Assembly (NCBI GenBank): GCA_002311315.1
Contig: DBZZ01000008.1
Coordinates: 5,427 to 10,973 of the forward strand
Length of the DNA: 5,547 bases
From: Methylococcaceae bacterium UBA1147
GTDB lineage: Bacteria; Pseudomonadota; Gammaproteobacteria; Methylococcales; UBA1147
Reading direction: 5' to 3'
Program-made: the position numbers and the translations under genes
The notes under the pieces: model-generated
Database searches by the model: none
What the model saw: only the letters and a program-made list of their open reading frames with translations
What the model was told of the DNA's origin: nothing
Shown: in pieces, positions 1 to 5,546 of the stretch
Position numbering within the stretch: position 1 is the first letter of the stretch
How the letters are laid out: each line of letters starts with the position of its first letter

Positions 1-274
1 CTATGGACAAGTTGTTGAGGATAGGGGTCTTCACGCGGATTGACTGGGTTAACTCTAGACTGGAATATTCCTGAAGGCGGTCTTTGGCAAGTCAGTCTGT
101 ACGCGCATATTCGGAAGGCTGCGACCCCTGGCTGCCGGTGAGGCAATGGGCATTGATTTTGGTTAACGCCAATTCAGAAAGACACAATCAGGATGTCCTG
201 GTCGGTATTAACTGACAGTTGGTTAATTTTGCGGATGGGAAATCACAGCAGATTTTGGGCTTGATCTTGGTCGA
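1..274. other. Upstream non-coding region
   Basis: All frames on both strands are broken by frequent stops, and no peptide here resembles a known family. The stretch is AT-richer than the genes and holds an 8-bp direct repeat TTGGTTAA (159-166 and 219-226) and a small perfect inverted repeat at 210-220. It presumably contains the leader and promoter of the gene that starts near 275. The best promoter-like pair, TTGACT at 40-45 and AATATT at 64-69 with an 18-bp spacer, is weak and lies far upstream. Confidence 0.5.
208..226. repeat. Inverted repeat AACTG-A-CAGTT flanked by TTAA
   Basis: Positions 210-220 read AACTGACAGTT, a perfect 5-1-5 inverted repeat, inside TTAACTGACAGTTGGTTAA. The right flank repeats the octamer TTGGTTAA seen 60 bp earlier at 159-166. 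The site is about 50 bp before the ATG at 275, a position suited to an operator. Short AT-rich dyads also arise by chance, so a regulatory role is only inferred. Confidence 0.2.
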
Positions 275-1312
275 ATGACACCTTTACTGAGGATTATTTC
301 AGCCCCGTCGCTCTATTCGAAGCTATTGAATCGACTTCAGGGGTATTACTGGTGTCTTGTTTCAATCAGTCTGGCTTTTATCGCAAAAACCCTTCGGCTG
401 CGGCGCTCTGTCAATTCCCGAGAGGGCAGTGATTCCCGTATGCCGGTTGGTGGTGACGAGCGTCGGTACTGGTTGTTGAATATGGTGAACCGCCACGGCT
501 ATTCTGTTCGGGAGGTTGGATTGGCGACCGGATTTCCAGATGCCCTGGTTCGGTCAATGATTGATCGGTATTGCGAGAGCACTGAGTTTGCCCGGACTCC
601 GGGAAACGGTGGTGTACTTTCAATATACCCCTATCCGGGAGGCCGTCACCCCCGAAAGGGCTTTCAGGATGGCGCTCTGTCTCCGCAACGGGAGACCAAG
701 GTGAGCATATTTTCTCCCTGGGACCCCCGCAGTTATGTTGTGGTCGATGTTCCCGAGGCGATATTTTCAAATTTGGGTCTGCTCTATCTAGCACACACAC
801 ATATCCCGACGATTTGGGACAAAAGAGGGATCCGCCTGGATCCATTGGAATGGTGCAGGGACGGAAGCAACTCATTGTCCATTCGACGTCAATTACCGGG
901 TGGAATCGAATTCGGAACCCGGGTGCGCGCCGATACAATGTCGGTAGAGTTCCAACAATGGCTAATAAACCGGAGTTCTAGTTCATTGACCCGGTTGCGG
1001 GTGCAGAATTGTGTGCTTTTGAATCGGCTGTCTGGATTCGAGGTTCAGAGCAATCGAAACAAGATCTTTCGAGCTCCCTACGTTGCGTGCGAATCGGCGC
1101 AACGAAACCGGTGGATTATTGTTGCCTGGGACCCTTGCTATCGAGTGTGGGCGAACCCATTGTGTCCCTGCATTCACTCCGACTCATATTTTCCTGATTG
1201 TAAGCCAGGCGAAAGGACTGAAATTAAAGGTCGGGTCTGGTTTCATATCGGAGAAAATATTGAAAACGAATTCCGAAGGCTCGACGCGTCGGGATGGCGT
1301 AGCTCTTGTTGA
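275..1312 (+). CDS. Conserved protein of unknown function, Cys/His-rich C-terminal region
   Basis: An open frame of 345 codons ending in TGA. Residues 1-55 look unconserved, with a short hydrophobic patch (about 25-36) that could be a poor signal anchor. The recognisable protein begins near Met56 (ATG at 440), so the true start may be there; neither start has a convincing Shine-Dalgarno site. Residues 60-100 form a short helical, helix-turn-helix-like segment. Then come YPYPGGRHPR (118-127), a PQRETKVSIFSPWD block, AHTHIPTIWD (173-182), an LPGGIEFGTRV strand, LRVQNCVLL, and a C-terminal cluster with C297, C299, H301, D303 and C309. I recall this pattern from planctomycete hypothetical proteins that end in a similar DASGWR. 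The strand-rich middle could be a beta-sandwich and the Cys/His cluster a metal site; both are inferences. No function is known to me. No frameshift or stop is visible. Confidence 0.8.
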   Translation: MTPLLRIISAPSLYSKLLNRLQGYYWCLVSISLAFIAKTLRLRRSVNSREGSDSRMPVGGDERRYWLLNMVNRHGYSVREVGLATGFPDALVRSMIDRYCESTEFARTPGNGGVLSIYPYPGGRHPRKGFQDGALSPQRETKVSIFSPWDPRSYVVVDVPEAIFSNLGLLYLAHTHIPTIWDKRGIRLDPLEWCRDGSNSLSIRRQLPGGIEFGTRVRADTMSVEFQQWLINRSSSSLTRLRVQNCVLLNRLSGFEVQSNRNKIFRAPYVACESAQRNRWIIVAWDPCYRVWANPLCPCIHSDSYFPDCKPGERTEIKGRVWFHIGENIENEFRRLDASGWRSSC

Positions 1313-1874
1313 AAAGGAAATGACAAGAGTGGTGAGAAAGATGGGCGATAGAGCGCAGTGTCGATGAAAAATGGAATCGAGAATCGGAAGGGAACAGGGG
1401 CAGGATGCCCATGGAACCATCATTGAAGCCTTGGATGTGTTTCCCGGCAACGGTTGAAGCTGGTGACTTTACGACCGAATTAAGCCCTCCAATCGCCAAT
1501 GATCTGCAACGCCCAAGGGAAATCCATGGAGCGGTTCTGTTGCAGGCAATTGTCTCGAAACTTACCATTGAACCTCGACCTAACGGCGCACGGCAGCGGT
1601 TTTCCCGATGGGCTAAAGTGCAACATGACGCCTTGTGCTTCGCGACCAGAAAACAGGATCTTGCTCGTGGGTTCCGAGCCTACTTCCCTCCTTGTTAGCT
1701 TGGGTCCTCGTGCTAACTGCTCCAGGCACTATGGCCTTCTCTTTTCAGCACTTCCAGTAAACAGATTTTCGGTCATTACGCTGGCTTCGGATCCAACGCT
1801 CAGGCGTTTCTTGCGCGAGCGGAACCTGGCATCTTGCGGTGCTGGTTTTGCTGAAGGCAGGCTGGCCTGCAATA
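1313..1874. other. 562-bp stretch without a supportable gene
   Basis: Open frames of roughly 100-130 codons exist on both strands here. They overlap one another, lack Shine-Dalgarno sites, are rich in Cys, Arg, Pro and Ser in the manner of chance translations, and resemble no family I know. The start of the stretch (1313-1400) is purine-rich. A short hairpin GCAGG-CTGG-CCTGC lies near 1857-1870, just beyond the 3' end of the minus-strand gene, but without a T-run. No tRNA, rRNA, tmRNA or RNase P pattern was seen. Given the damaged genes nearby this may be an old pseudogene decayed past recognition. Confidence 0.5.
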
Positions 1875-2105
1875 TCAATCAGCCCTTTGGGCGATGATGA
1901 GCATGGCGGTCATGATGAGCAGGAAGACCCAAAAAAAAGTGGTTGGCTCGGTCTGCCATTGATCGATTCCACCCTGCAGCGAACAGGCATCAGGACCAGT
2001 TTCGGTGGTCGTTGTTCCATCGCTACAGAGGGCACCGATTCGGGTGCAGGCGCCCATCAGTAGAGAAACTGACGAGATCAATACGCAATTTACTAGATGT
2101 TTCAT
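1875..2105 (-). CDS. Small DUF3761-like lipoprotein with C-terminal membrane helix
   Basis: A 76-residue protein. Residues 1-19 form a lipoprotein-type signal peptide (Lys2, hydrophobic core) ending in LMGAC, so Cys20 is the likely lipidated residue; Met at -3 is a slightly unusual lipobox. Residues 27-50 (CSDGTTTT...CSLQGGIDQW) follow the Cys-x-Asp-Gly ... Cys-Ser-x-x-Gly-Gly pattern of DUF3761-type small secreted proteins. The usual His-His of CSHHGG is replaced by Leu-Gln. Residues 57-72 (FFWVFLLIMTAMLIIA) form a membrane helix before a short RAD tail. It would sit in the cell envelope; its role is unknown. The start is chosen because the signal peptide begins exactly there. The Shine-Dalgarno site is weak (GAAAG), but a good promoter lies about 37 bp upstream. 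It is transcribed divergently from the AIM24-family gene. Confidence 0.7.
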   Translation of the reverse strand: MKHLVNCVLISSVSLLMGACTRIGALCSDGTTTTETGPDACSLQGGIDQWQTEPTTFFWVFLLIMTAMLIIAQRAD

Positions 2106-2141
2106 TGAAGGCTTTCAACCGGTTATCTGAATGTGCGGGCA

Positions 2142-2171
2142 ATTATCGGTCTTTCGACACTGCCGATGCAA
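2142..2171 (-). promoter_or_regulatory. Sigma70-like promoter for the small lipoprotein gene
   Basis: On the minus strand the sequence reads TTGCAT (2171-2166), an 18-bp spacer, then GATAAT (2147-2142). The -10 matches the TATAAT consensus at five of six positions and the -35 matches TTGACA at four of six. A start about 7 nt further on would give a leader of roughly 30 nt before the ATG at 2105. That leader contains the 8-bp palindrome AACCGGTT (2117-2124). Confidence 0.45.
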
Positions 2172-2267
2172 GGCGAAAAAGCATTCGGATTATCCGTGAC
2201 TGCAGTTCATTCCGGCTTGCCGAATGCCCGACGGACGGTTCAGCAACAAACCCTAAGCGTCTATTAA

Positions 2268-2278
2268 GGTCGTCGACC
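2268..2278. repeat. Inverted repeat GGTCG-T-CGACC in divergent intergenic region
   Basis: A perfect 5-1-5 dyad lies between the small lipoprotein gene and the AIM24-family gene, about 65 bp upstream of the -10-like TACAAT at 2342-2347. It could be an operator, but it is short and only one copy is seen. Confidence 0.2.
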
Positions 2279-2341
2279 AAGGGGGTCTGGTCATGCAGGG
2301 CTGAGGTGGCCATGCGTGTGCCGAGCCTCTTGCCGGTTCGG

Positions 2342-2371
2342 TACAATGACCTAGGTTCATGCCATTAGGAG
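2342..2371 (+). promoter_or_regulatory. Possible -10 element and ribosome binding site of the AIM24-family gene
   Basis: TACAAT at 2342-2347 matches the -10 consensus at five of six positions, but there is no good -35 at the right distance, so the promoter part is weak. AGGAG at 2367-2371 is a clear Shine-Dalgarno site 7 nt before the ATG at 2379. It fixes the gene start in a different frame from most of the coding sequence and is direct evidence for the frameshift just downstream. Confidence 0.5.
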
Positions 2372-2378
2372 CAAAATC

Positions 2379-3066
2379 ATGGAAGTCACTTTACGCTACC
2401 AGTCCTTTTGGTTCCGCGGCTTTCGTCACGCTCGGGGCCAACAAGGCAATCAAGCTCGAACCCGGATCCATGGTCAGTTACTCGGATGGCATAACACCAG
2501 AGACGCGGGCCACTGGAGCTTTGTTTGGAGGTCTCAAGTGCATGGGTGCCGGAGAAAGCTTTTTCCAGAACACCTAGAGAGCCCCTGCAGGAGGTGGTGA
2601 GGTGACCCTGACACCCTCGTTACCGGGCGACATGATCTTCTTACCTATTGGAAAAGACGACTTTCTGTTGGCCAGTGGAACCTATCTGGCCAGTGAGATG
2701 GCGGTATCGATGGATTCGACCTGGGGTGACGCCAAAGGCTTTTTCGGTGGCGGCTGGTTAGTGCTTCTTAGGATCAGAGGTCCCGGCAAGCCCTTGGCGT
2801 GCAGTTATGAGGCGATCTTCGAGCGCACGCTTTCGCAAGGGGAGTGTTACGTTGTCGATACCGACCACATCGTCGGCATGGATGCCTCGGTCCGGTTTTC
2901 GGTCGAGAAATCGGGTGGTTGGGGTTTGACCATGCTTGGTGGCGAAGGTTTTGTCTGCCGGTTGACCGGTCCCGGGCGTGTATTGATGCAGTCACGTTCG
3001 ACCACTGCTTCTCTCGGCTGGCTGCTTCCCAAACTTCCTAAGTCGTCCGAACTAAGTTCGGAATGA
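2379..3066 (+). pseudogene. AIM24-family (TIGR00266) protein gene, frameshifted and with in-frame TAG
   Basis: Reading starts at the ATG behind AGGAG as MEVTLRYQ, the usual opening of this family. It must then move by one base within TCCTTTTGG (2403-2411) to continue as FGSAAFVTLG, LEPGSMVSYSDGI, GALFGGLK and GESFFQNT. A TAG at 2575-2577 interrupts, and the same frame resumes at once with RAPAGGGEVTLTPSLPGD. It runs on through the YVVDTDHIVGMDASV, GGEGFVCRLTGPG and LLPKLPKSS motifs to TGA. The stop occupies a position where the family has an aromatic residue (NTF/NTY-RAP), so one TAC-to-TAG change would explain it. With one base removed the gene encodes about 228 residues, normal for the family. 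AIM24 proteins are beta-rich; the yeast member acts in mitochondrial inner-membrane organisation and the bacterial role is unclear. A 154-residue C-terminal piece could start at GTG 2602, but a functional product is unlikely. Two sequencing errors are the alternative. Confidence 0.9.
3046..3062. repeat. Perfect dyad TCCGAACTAAGTTCGGA at the end of the AIM24-family gene
   Basis: An 8-1-8 perfect inverted repeat lies over the last codons of the AIM24-family gene, ending just before its TGA. As RNA it would form a 7-bp stem with a UAA loop. No T-run follows, so it is not a classical intrinsic terminator. It could still be a transcript-end structure or a protein-binding dyad. Confidence 0.4.
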
Positions 3067-3141
3067 CCGTACACGGAGAAGATGATGCTTCAGAACTGGG
3101 TCTTGACAGGAGCTTATTGACAAACGGAGGGTGGGTGCCAG

Positions 3142-3165
3142 CCGGTCCGGATAGCCGGGGGCCGG
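3142..3165 (+). repeat. GC-rich hairpin between the AIM24 gene and the transporter
   Basis: CCGGTCC (3142-3148) pairs with GGGCCGG (3159-3165), including one G-U pair, around a 10-nt loop; G-U and A-U pairs extend it by two. It lies 75 nt after the AIM24-family stop and 70 nt before the transporter ATG. There is no T-run, so a terminator role is weakly supported. No convincing promoter is seen before the transporter, although TTGACA occurs at 3103-3108 and 3117-3122 without matching -10 elements. Confidence 0.25.
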
Positions 3166-3237
3166 TTTGACGAAGTCGGTGTCCTCCTTGAAGATAACCC
3201 GACGTGATCGGAAATCAAAAGGCTCCGGGGAACCAAC

Positions 3238-4977
3238 ATGGCCGAAATAGTGAAGGAGTTTGAACCTGGATCGGGAAATGCAGGCCGTTCCTGGCTGAAA
3301 TCCGAGGATTACTGGGCGATCTTGCTGGGTCTCACCCTGCTGGTGATTGGTTTGCTGATTTACTGGCCGTCCCCGCCGGACAGCTTTCGAAGATCGGTCG
3401 ATCAATACAACGCGATCATGGCCGAAGAATCGGCAAATGCGCCGTTTCAAACCCTTGCCTGGCACCAAGCCAGCCGGGCCAAGGGGGAGATCCGTGCAAC
3501 CAGCTAAGATTTTGCCAAGACCATTAAACGCTGGACGGCGAAGCCTCACGGATGGTCGGATCACCCGCTGGAATCCTTTGTCCTTAGCAAGGAACGGGCG
3601 ACTGTTTATTCCAGGGATGCGAAACTGCGTCTTGAGGAAAGCTCCGACGCCAGCCGGAAACTCGAGATAAAAGCAAGGGAAGGGGAAAATCTGGCCCGTG
3701 GGGCCGGGTTCGCGGATTTGTCCAGGAATGCCGCCGCCGAGCGGGCGATTAGGGAATACATTCGTGATCTGAGAGTCCGCGGCAACAAGCTGAAGAAAAT
3801 CGACACCAAGGCTTACAACCAACTCGGCTACCCGGTGGGCTTCGGGCTTTCCCTGGCACTTCTTTTTGCCGTTGTCGTACAGGTCATGTCCGGCAAGGGA
3901 AGCGATTTCCTCAAGGGTTTCGGCCTGGTGTACTTGCTGGCGGTAACGGCCTATTTCATTGCCGGACAGGCGGACGTCAAGGCGATGGGAATCGGCTACG
4001 CCGCATGGGTAATCACCTTAGGATTAATGATCTCCAATACCGTGGGAACCCCCACCTGGGCGAAACCCGCTATTCAGGTGGAATTCTATATTAAGACCGG
4101 CCTTGTCCTTCTCGGTGCTGAAATTCTGTTTGGCAAGATCCTAATCATCGGCATACCCGGGATTTTTGTGGCCTGGGTGGTGACGCCCATCGTCCTGGTG
4201 GTGACCTACTGGTTCGGGCAGACCGTACTGAAGATTGAATCGAAATCGCTCAACATGACGTTATCGGCCGACATGTCCGTCTGCGGAGTGTCGGCTGCCA
4301 TTGCCACGGCCTCGGTGTGCGGGGCCAGCAAAGAGGAACTGACCTTGGCCGTGGGGATCTCGCTGATTTTCACTTCCATCATGATGGTCATCCTGCCGAA
4401 CATTATTCTGGCCCTGGACATGAATCATGTGCTGGGTGGAGCATGGATGGGTGGTACCATCGATTCGACCGGCGCGGTTGCGGCGGCGGGGGCCTTTCTC
4501 GGAGAGAAAGCACTCTACGTGGCAGCGACGATCAAGATGATCCAGAACATACTGATCGGGGTTATCGCGCTGGCCGTTGCCTGGTATTGGGCCAAGCACG
4601 TCGATAGGAGCAATGCCGGCCAGCAGGTTTCGGCGATGGAAATCTGGCGTCGCTTTCCGAAGTTCATTATCGGCTTCCTGGGTGCGTCCATCGTGTTCTC
4701 GCTGCTTTACCACGCTCTGGGGGACGACATGGGAACGGTCATGGTTAGCCATGGCGCGATCGACGGCTGGAGCAAGATTTTCCGCGGCTGGTTTTTCTGC
4801 CTGGCGTTTGTCAGCATCGGGCTGTCGACCGATTTCAAGATGCTCAGTCGCCACCTGGCTGGGGGTAAACCGGTGATCCTTTATGTCTGCGGTCAGTCGT
4901 TCAACCTACTGCTGACCTTGCTCACGGCCTATCTGATGTTTTTCGTGGTTTTTCCGAACATTACTGCCAGGATCTAG
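3238..4977 (+). pseudogene. YeiH-type putative sulfate exporter (PF03601), interrupted by in-frame TAA
   Basis: One continuous frame of 579 codons, broken only by TAA at 3505-3507 (codon 90). Before it are a cytoplasmic start, a membrane helix at residues 25-43 (DYWAILLGLTLLVIGLLIYW) and a helical segment ending QASRAKGEIRATS. After it the frame continues as DFAKTIKRWTAKPHGWS, a pattern typical of the long form of this family, then a charged helical linker to about residue 195. The multi-span core runs from about 200 to 575 with FYIKTGLVLLGAEILF, CGVSAAIATA (from 349) and GGTIDSTGAVAAAG (from 405). The family is annotated as putative sulfate or anion exporters of the inner membrane; the substrate is not proven. 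The start has only a weak GGGGA site. The first 89 codons make a single-span peptide. The core could be made separately only from a weak start such as TTG 3718, giving 419 residues, comparable to E. coli YeiH (about 350). I call it a probable pseudogene; a split gene or base error remains possible. Confidence 0.85.
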
Positions 4978-4995
4978 CAGATTGGCAGAATGGTT

Positions 4996-5007
4996 AAAGG
5001 AGGAGGG
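4996..5007 (+). promoter_or_regulatory. Strong ribosome binding site deciding a GTG start
   Basis: AAAGGAGGAGGG contains two overlapping AGGAGG cores, ending 4 and 7 nt before GTG at 5011. An in-frame ATG at 4990 lies ahead of this site and has no such signal of its own, so the GTG is the better start for the small membrane protein. Confidence 0.7.
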
Positions 5008-5010
5008 CAA

Positions 5011-5247
5011 GTGAAGAACTGGATTCGGCTGGGACTAAGCCTAGTGGTGCTGGTTGTGACCGTAGGCGTGCTGATCCCATGGGTCAGTGAACTGGGTGTT
5101 TTCAGGCCACTGGTCCAGTCCAACATGGAGAAGGGCGTCGACGCAACGGGCCTGTTCTATACCGACACCCGGGAATTTTCCGGGGCCGACAATCACCTCA
5201 GGAATGCCCTGGTCGGTGAACCCGTTGCTCACGTAGCAGGTCATTAG
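5011..5247 (+). CDS. Small single-span membrane protein partnered with the transporter
   Basis: A 78-residue protein starting at GTG behind a strong AGGAGG site and ending in TAG. Residues 6-24 form one membrane helix (LGLSLVVLVVTVGVLIPW) after a short Lys/Arg-bearing start. The rest is a hydrophilic tail, probably outside the membrane, with NMEKGVDATGLFYTD (38-52). I recall this D-A-x-x-L-F-Y-T-[DE] motif from small proteins encoded beside anion transporters. It begins 33 nt after the transporter stop on the same strand, so the two are very likely co-transcribed, and a role as accessory subunit is a reasonable inference. The last 20 residues or so (after about Asn65) do not look conserved and overlap the decayed minus-strand reading frame, so the original C-terminus may have been altered. 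No function is established. Confidence 0.7.
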   Translation: MKNWIRLGLSLVVLVVTVGVLIPWVSELGVFRPLVQSNMEKGVDATGLFYTDTREFSGADNHLRNALVGEPVAHVAGH

Positions 5248-5427
5248 CACCAACAGGTCAGCGGTGGTGATGGATTCCACCGCGCAGATCAGGTTGATGT
5301 GTAACGGCCCCTAGCTGACCTAAGCGGATGAAAAAATCAGATTGGGGCGGCTGATGAGGAGCAAACCGCCCGTAACCTGTAGTGCCAGGGTCGCATAGAA
5401 AGAGTATCGCACCAGCTTTTCAATCAT
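5209..5427 (-). pseudogene. Small membrane ORF, possibly a decayed MrpF/MnhF antiporter subunit
   Basis: AAGGAAGG (5442-5435), 7 nt before ATG 5427, opens a 35-codon frame MIEKLVRYSFYATLALQ... with one hydrophobic helix, ending in TAG at 5322-5320. The same frame has a second TAG at 5313-5311 and then reads GPLHINLICAVESITT (5310-5263) and a hydrophobic LLVLMTCYV segment. In MrpF, subunit of the multisubunit Na+/H+ antiporter, the first helix is followed by GPtxpDRvxAlDxi. The spacing of G-P, D/N, A and D/E matches here, with Asn for Asp and Leu for Arg. About 40 codons precede G-P against nearly 30 usually, so a local indel is likely between 5345 and 5311. The conserved 3' part of MrpF would collide with the small gene on the other strand, so the fragment also seems truncated. 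The identification rests on a short motif and is tentative; a genuine 35-residue membrane peptide is the alternative. Confidence 0.35.
5261..5283. repeat. Inverted repeat GCGGTGG...CCACCGC just after the small gene
   Basis: A perfect 7-bp stem (5261-5267 with 5277-5283) around a 9-nt loop begins 14 nt after the stop of the small membrane protein gene. Its position suits a transcript end for the transporter operon, but there is no following T-run. On the other strand it falls in sequence that resembles an MrpF fragment, so it may simply be former coding DNA. Confidence 0.3.
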
Positions 5428-5453
5428 TCTCTAGCCTTCCTTGGCAAAGCTGA

Positions 5454-5546
5454 TCAGTCGCTGTATTCGCTACGGACGGCTGCACCATCCGGAACTGGAT
5501 CGGGACTGACAGGGGATTCTTCAGCTTCGGAGGCCCCGGCAGATGA
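5454..5546 (-). CDS. C-terminal end of an unidentified protein (partial)
   Basis: On the minus strand one frame is open from the window edge for 31 codons to TGA at 5456-5454. It encodes an acidic, Ser/Pro/Ala-rich tail (containing ASEAEESPVSPDPVPDG) ending in EYSD. The composition is typical of a disordered C-terminus. The next minus-strand start (ATG 5427) follows after 26 nt with its own ribosome binding site, which suggests an operon. If that next frame is a former mrpF, this could be the end of mrpE, the usual upstream subunit, but the tail itself carries no diagnostic motif. The other two frames in this stretch give no family match either. Confidence 0.35.
   Translation of the reverse strand, partial: SSAGASEAEESPVSPDPVPDGAAVRSEYSD

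Noticed and set aside
1..28. DnaA-box-like sequence at the left edge (TATGGACAAG... GAGGATAGG)
   Set aside because: It only loosely resembles TGTGGATAA, there is no cluster of good boxes, and no origin-associated gene is in view.
40..69. TTGACT / AATATT promoter-like pair with an 18-bp spacer
   Set aside because: The -10 matches only four of six positions and the pair lies over 200 bp from the gene; this level of match is expected by chance in AT-rich DNA.
411..938. 175-codon open frame on the minus strand
   Set aside because: It is antisense to the well-conserved first gene and has shadow-like composition rich in Pro, Arg, Ser and His.
1499..1897. 132-codon open frame on the plus strand
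   Set aside because: No ribosome binding site, random-looking Cys/Arg/Pro-rich composition, no family likeness, and it overlaps the end of the better-supported minus-strand gene.
1943..2368. 141-codon open frame on the plus strand
   Set aside because: It runs antisense through the small lipoprotein gene and its promoter and has the Arg/Ser-rich make-up of a shadow frame.
2575..3507. Stop-codon reassignment to explain the internal TAG and TAA
   Set aside because: TAG terminates the transporter and the small membrane gene, the internal TAG sits at an aromatic position, and a frameshift is present too.
3052..3822. 256-codon open frame on the minus strand
   Set aside because: It is antisense to the N-terminal part of the transporter, whose plus-strand frame matches its family on both sides of the TAA.
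4261..4854. 197-codon open frame on the minus strand
   Set aside because: It is antisense to the conserved transporter core and rich in His, Arg, Asp and Gln, as expected from the complement of membrane-protein codons.
4964..4988. CTGCCA...TGGCAG hairpin around the transporter stop codon
   Set aside because: Only a 6-bp stem with a 13-nt loop and no T-run, located inside an apparent operon.
5325..5371. Minus-strand GGGCGG...CCGCCC hairpin followed by a T-run, resembling an intrinsic terminator
   Set aside because: The six Ts begin 8 nt after the stem, the loop is 15 nt, and the element lies inside the short minus-strand reading frame.
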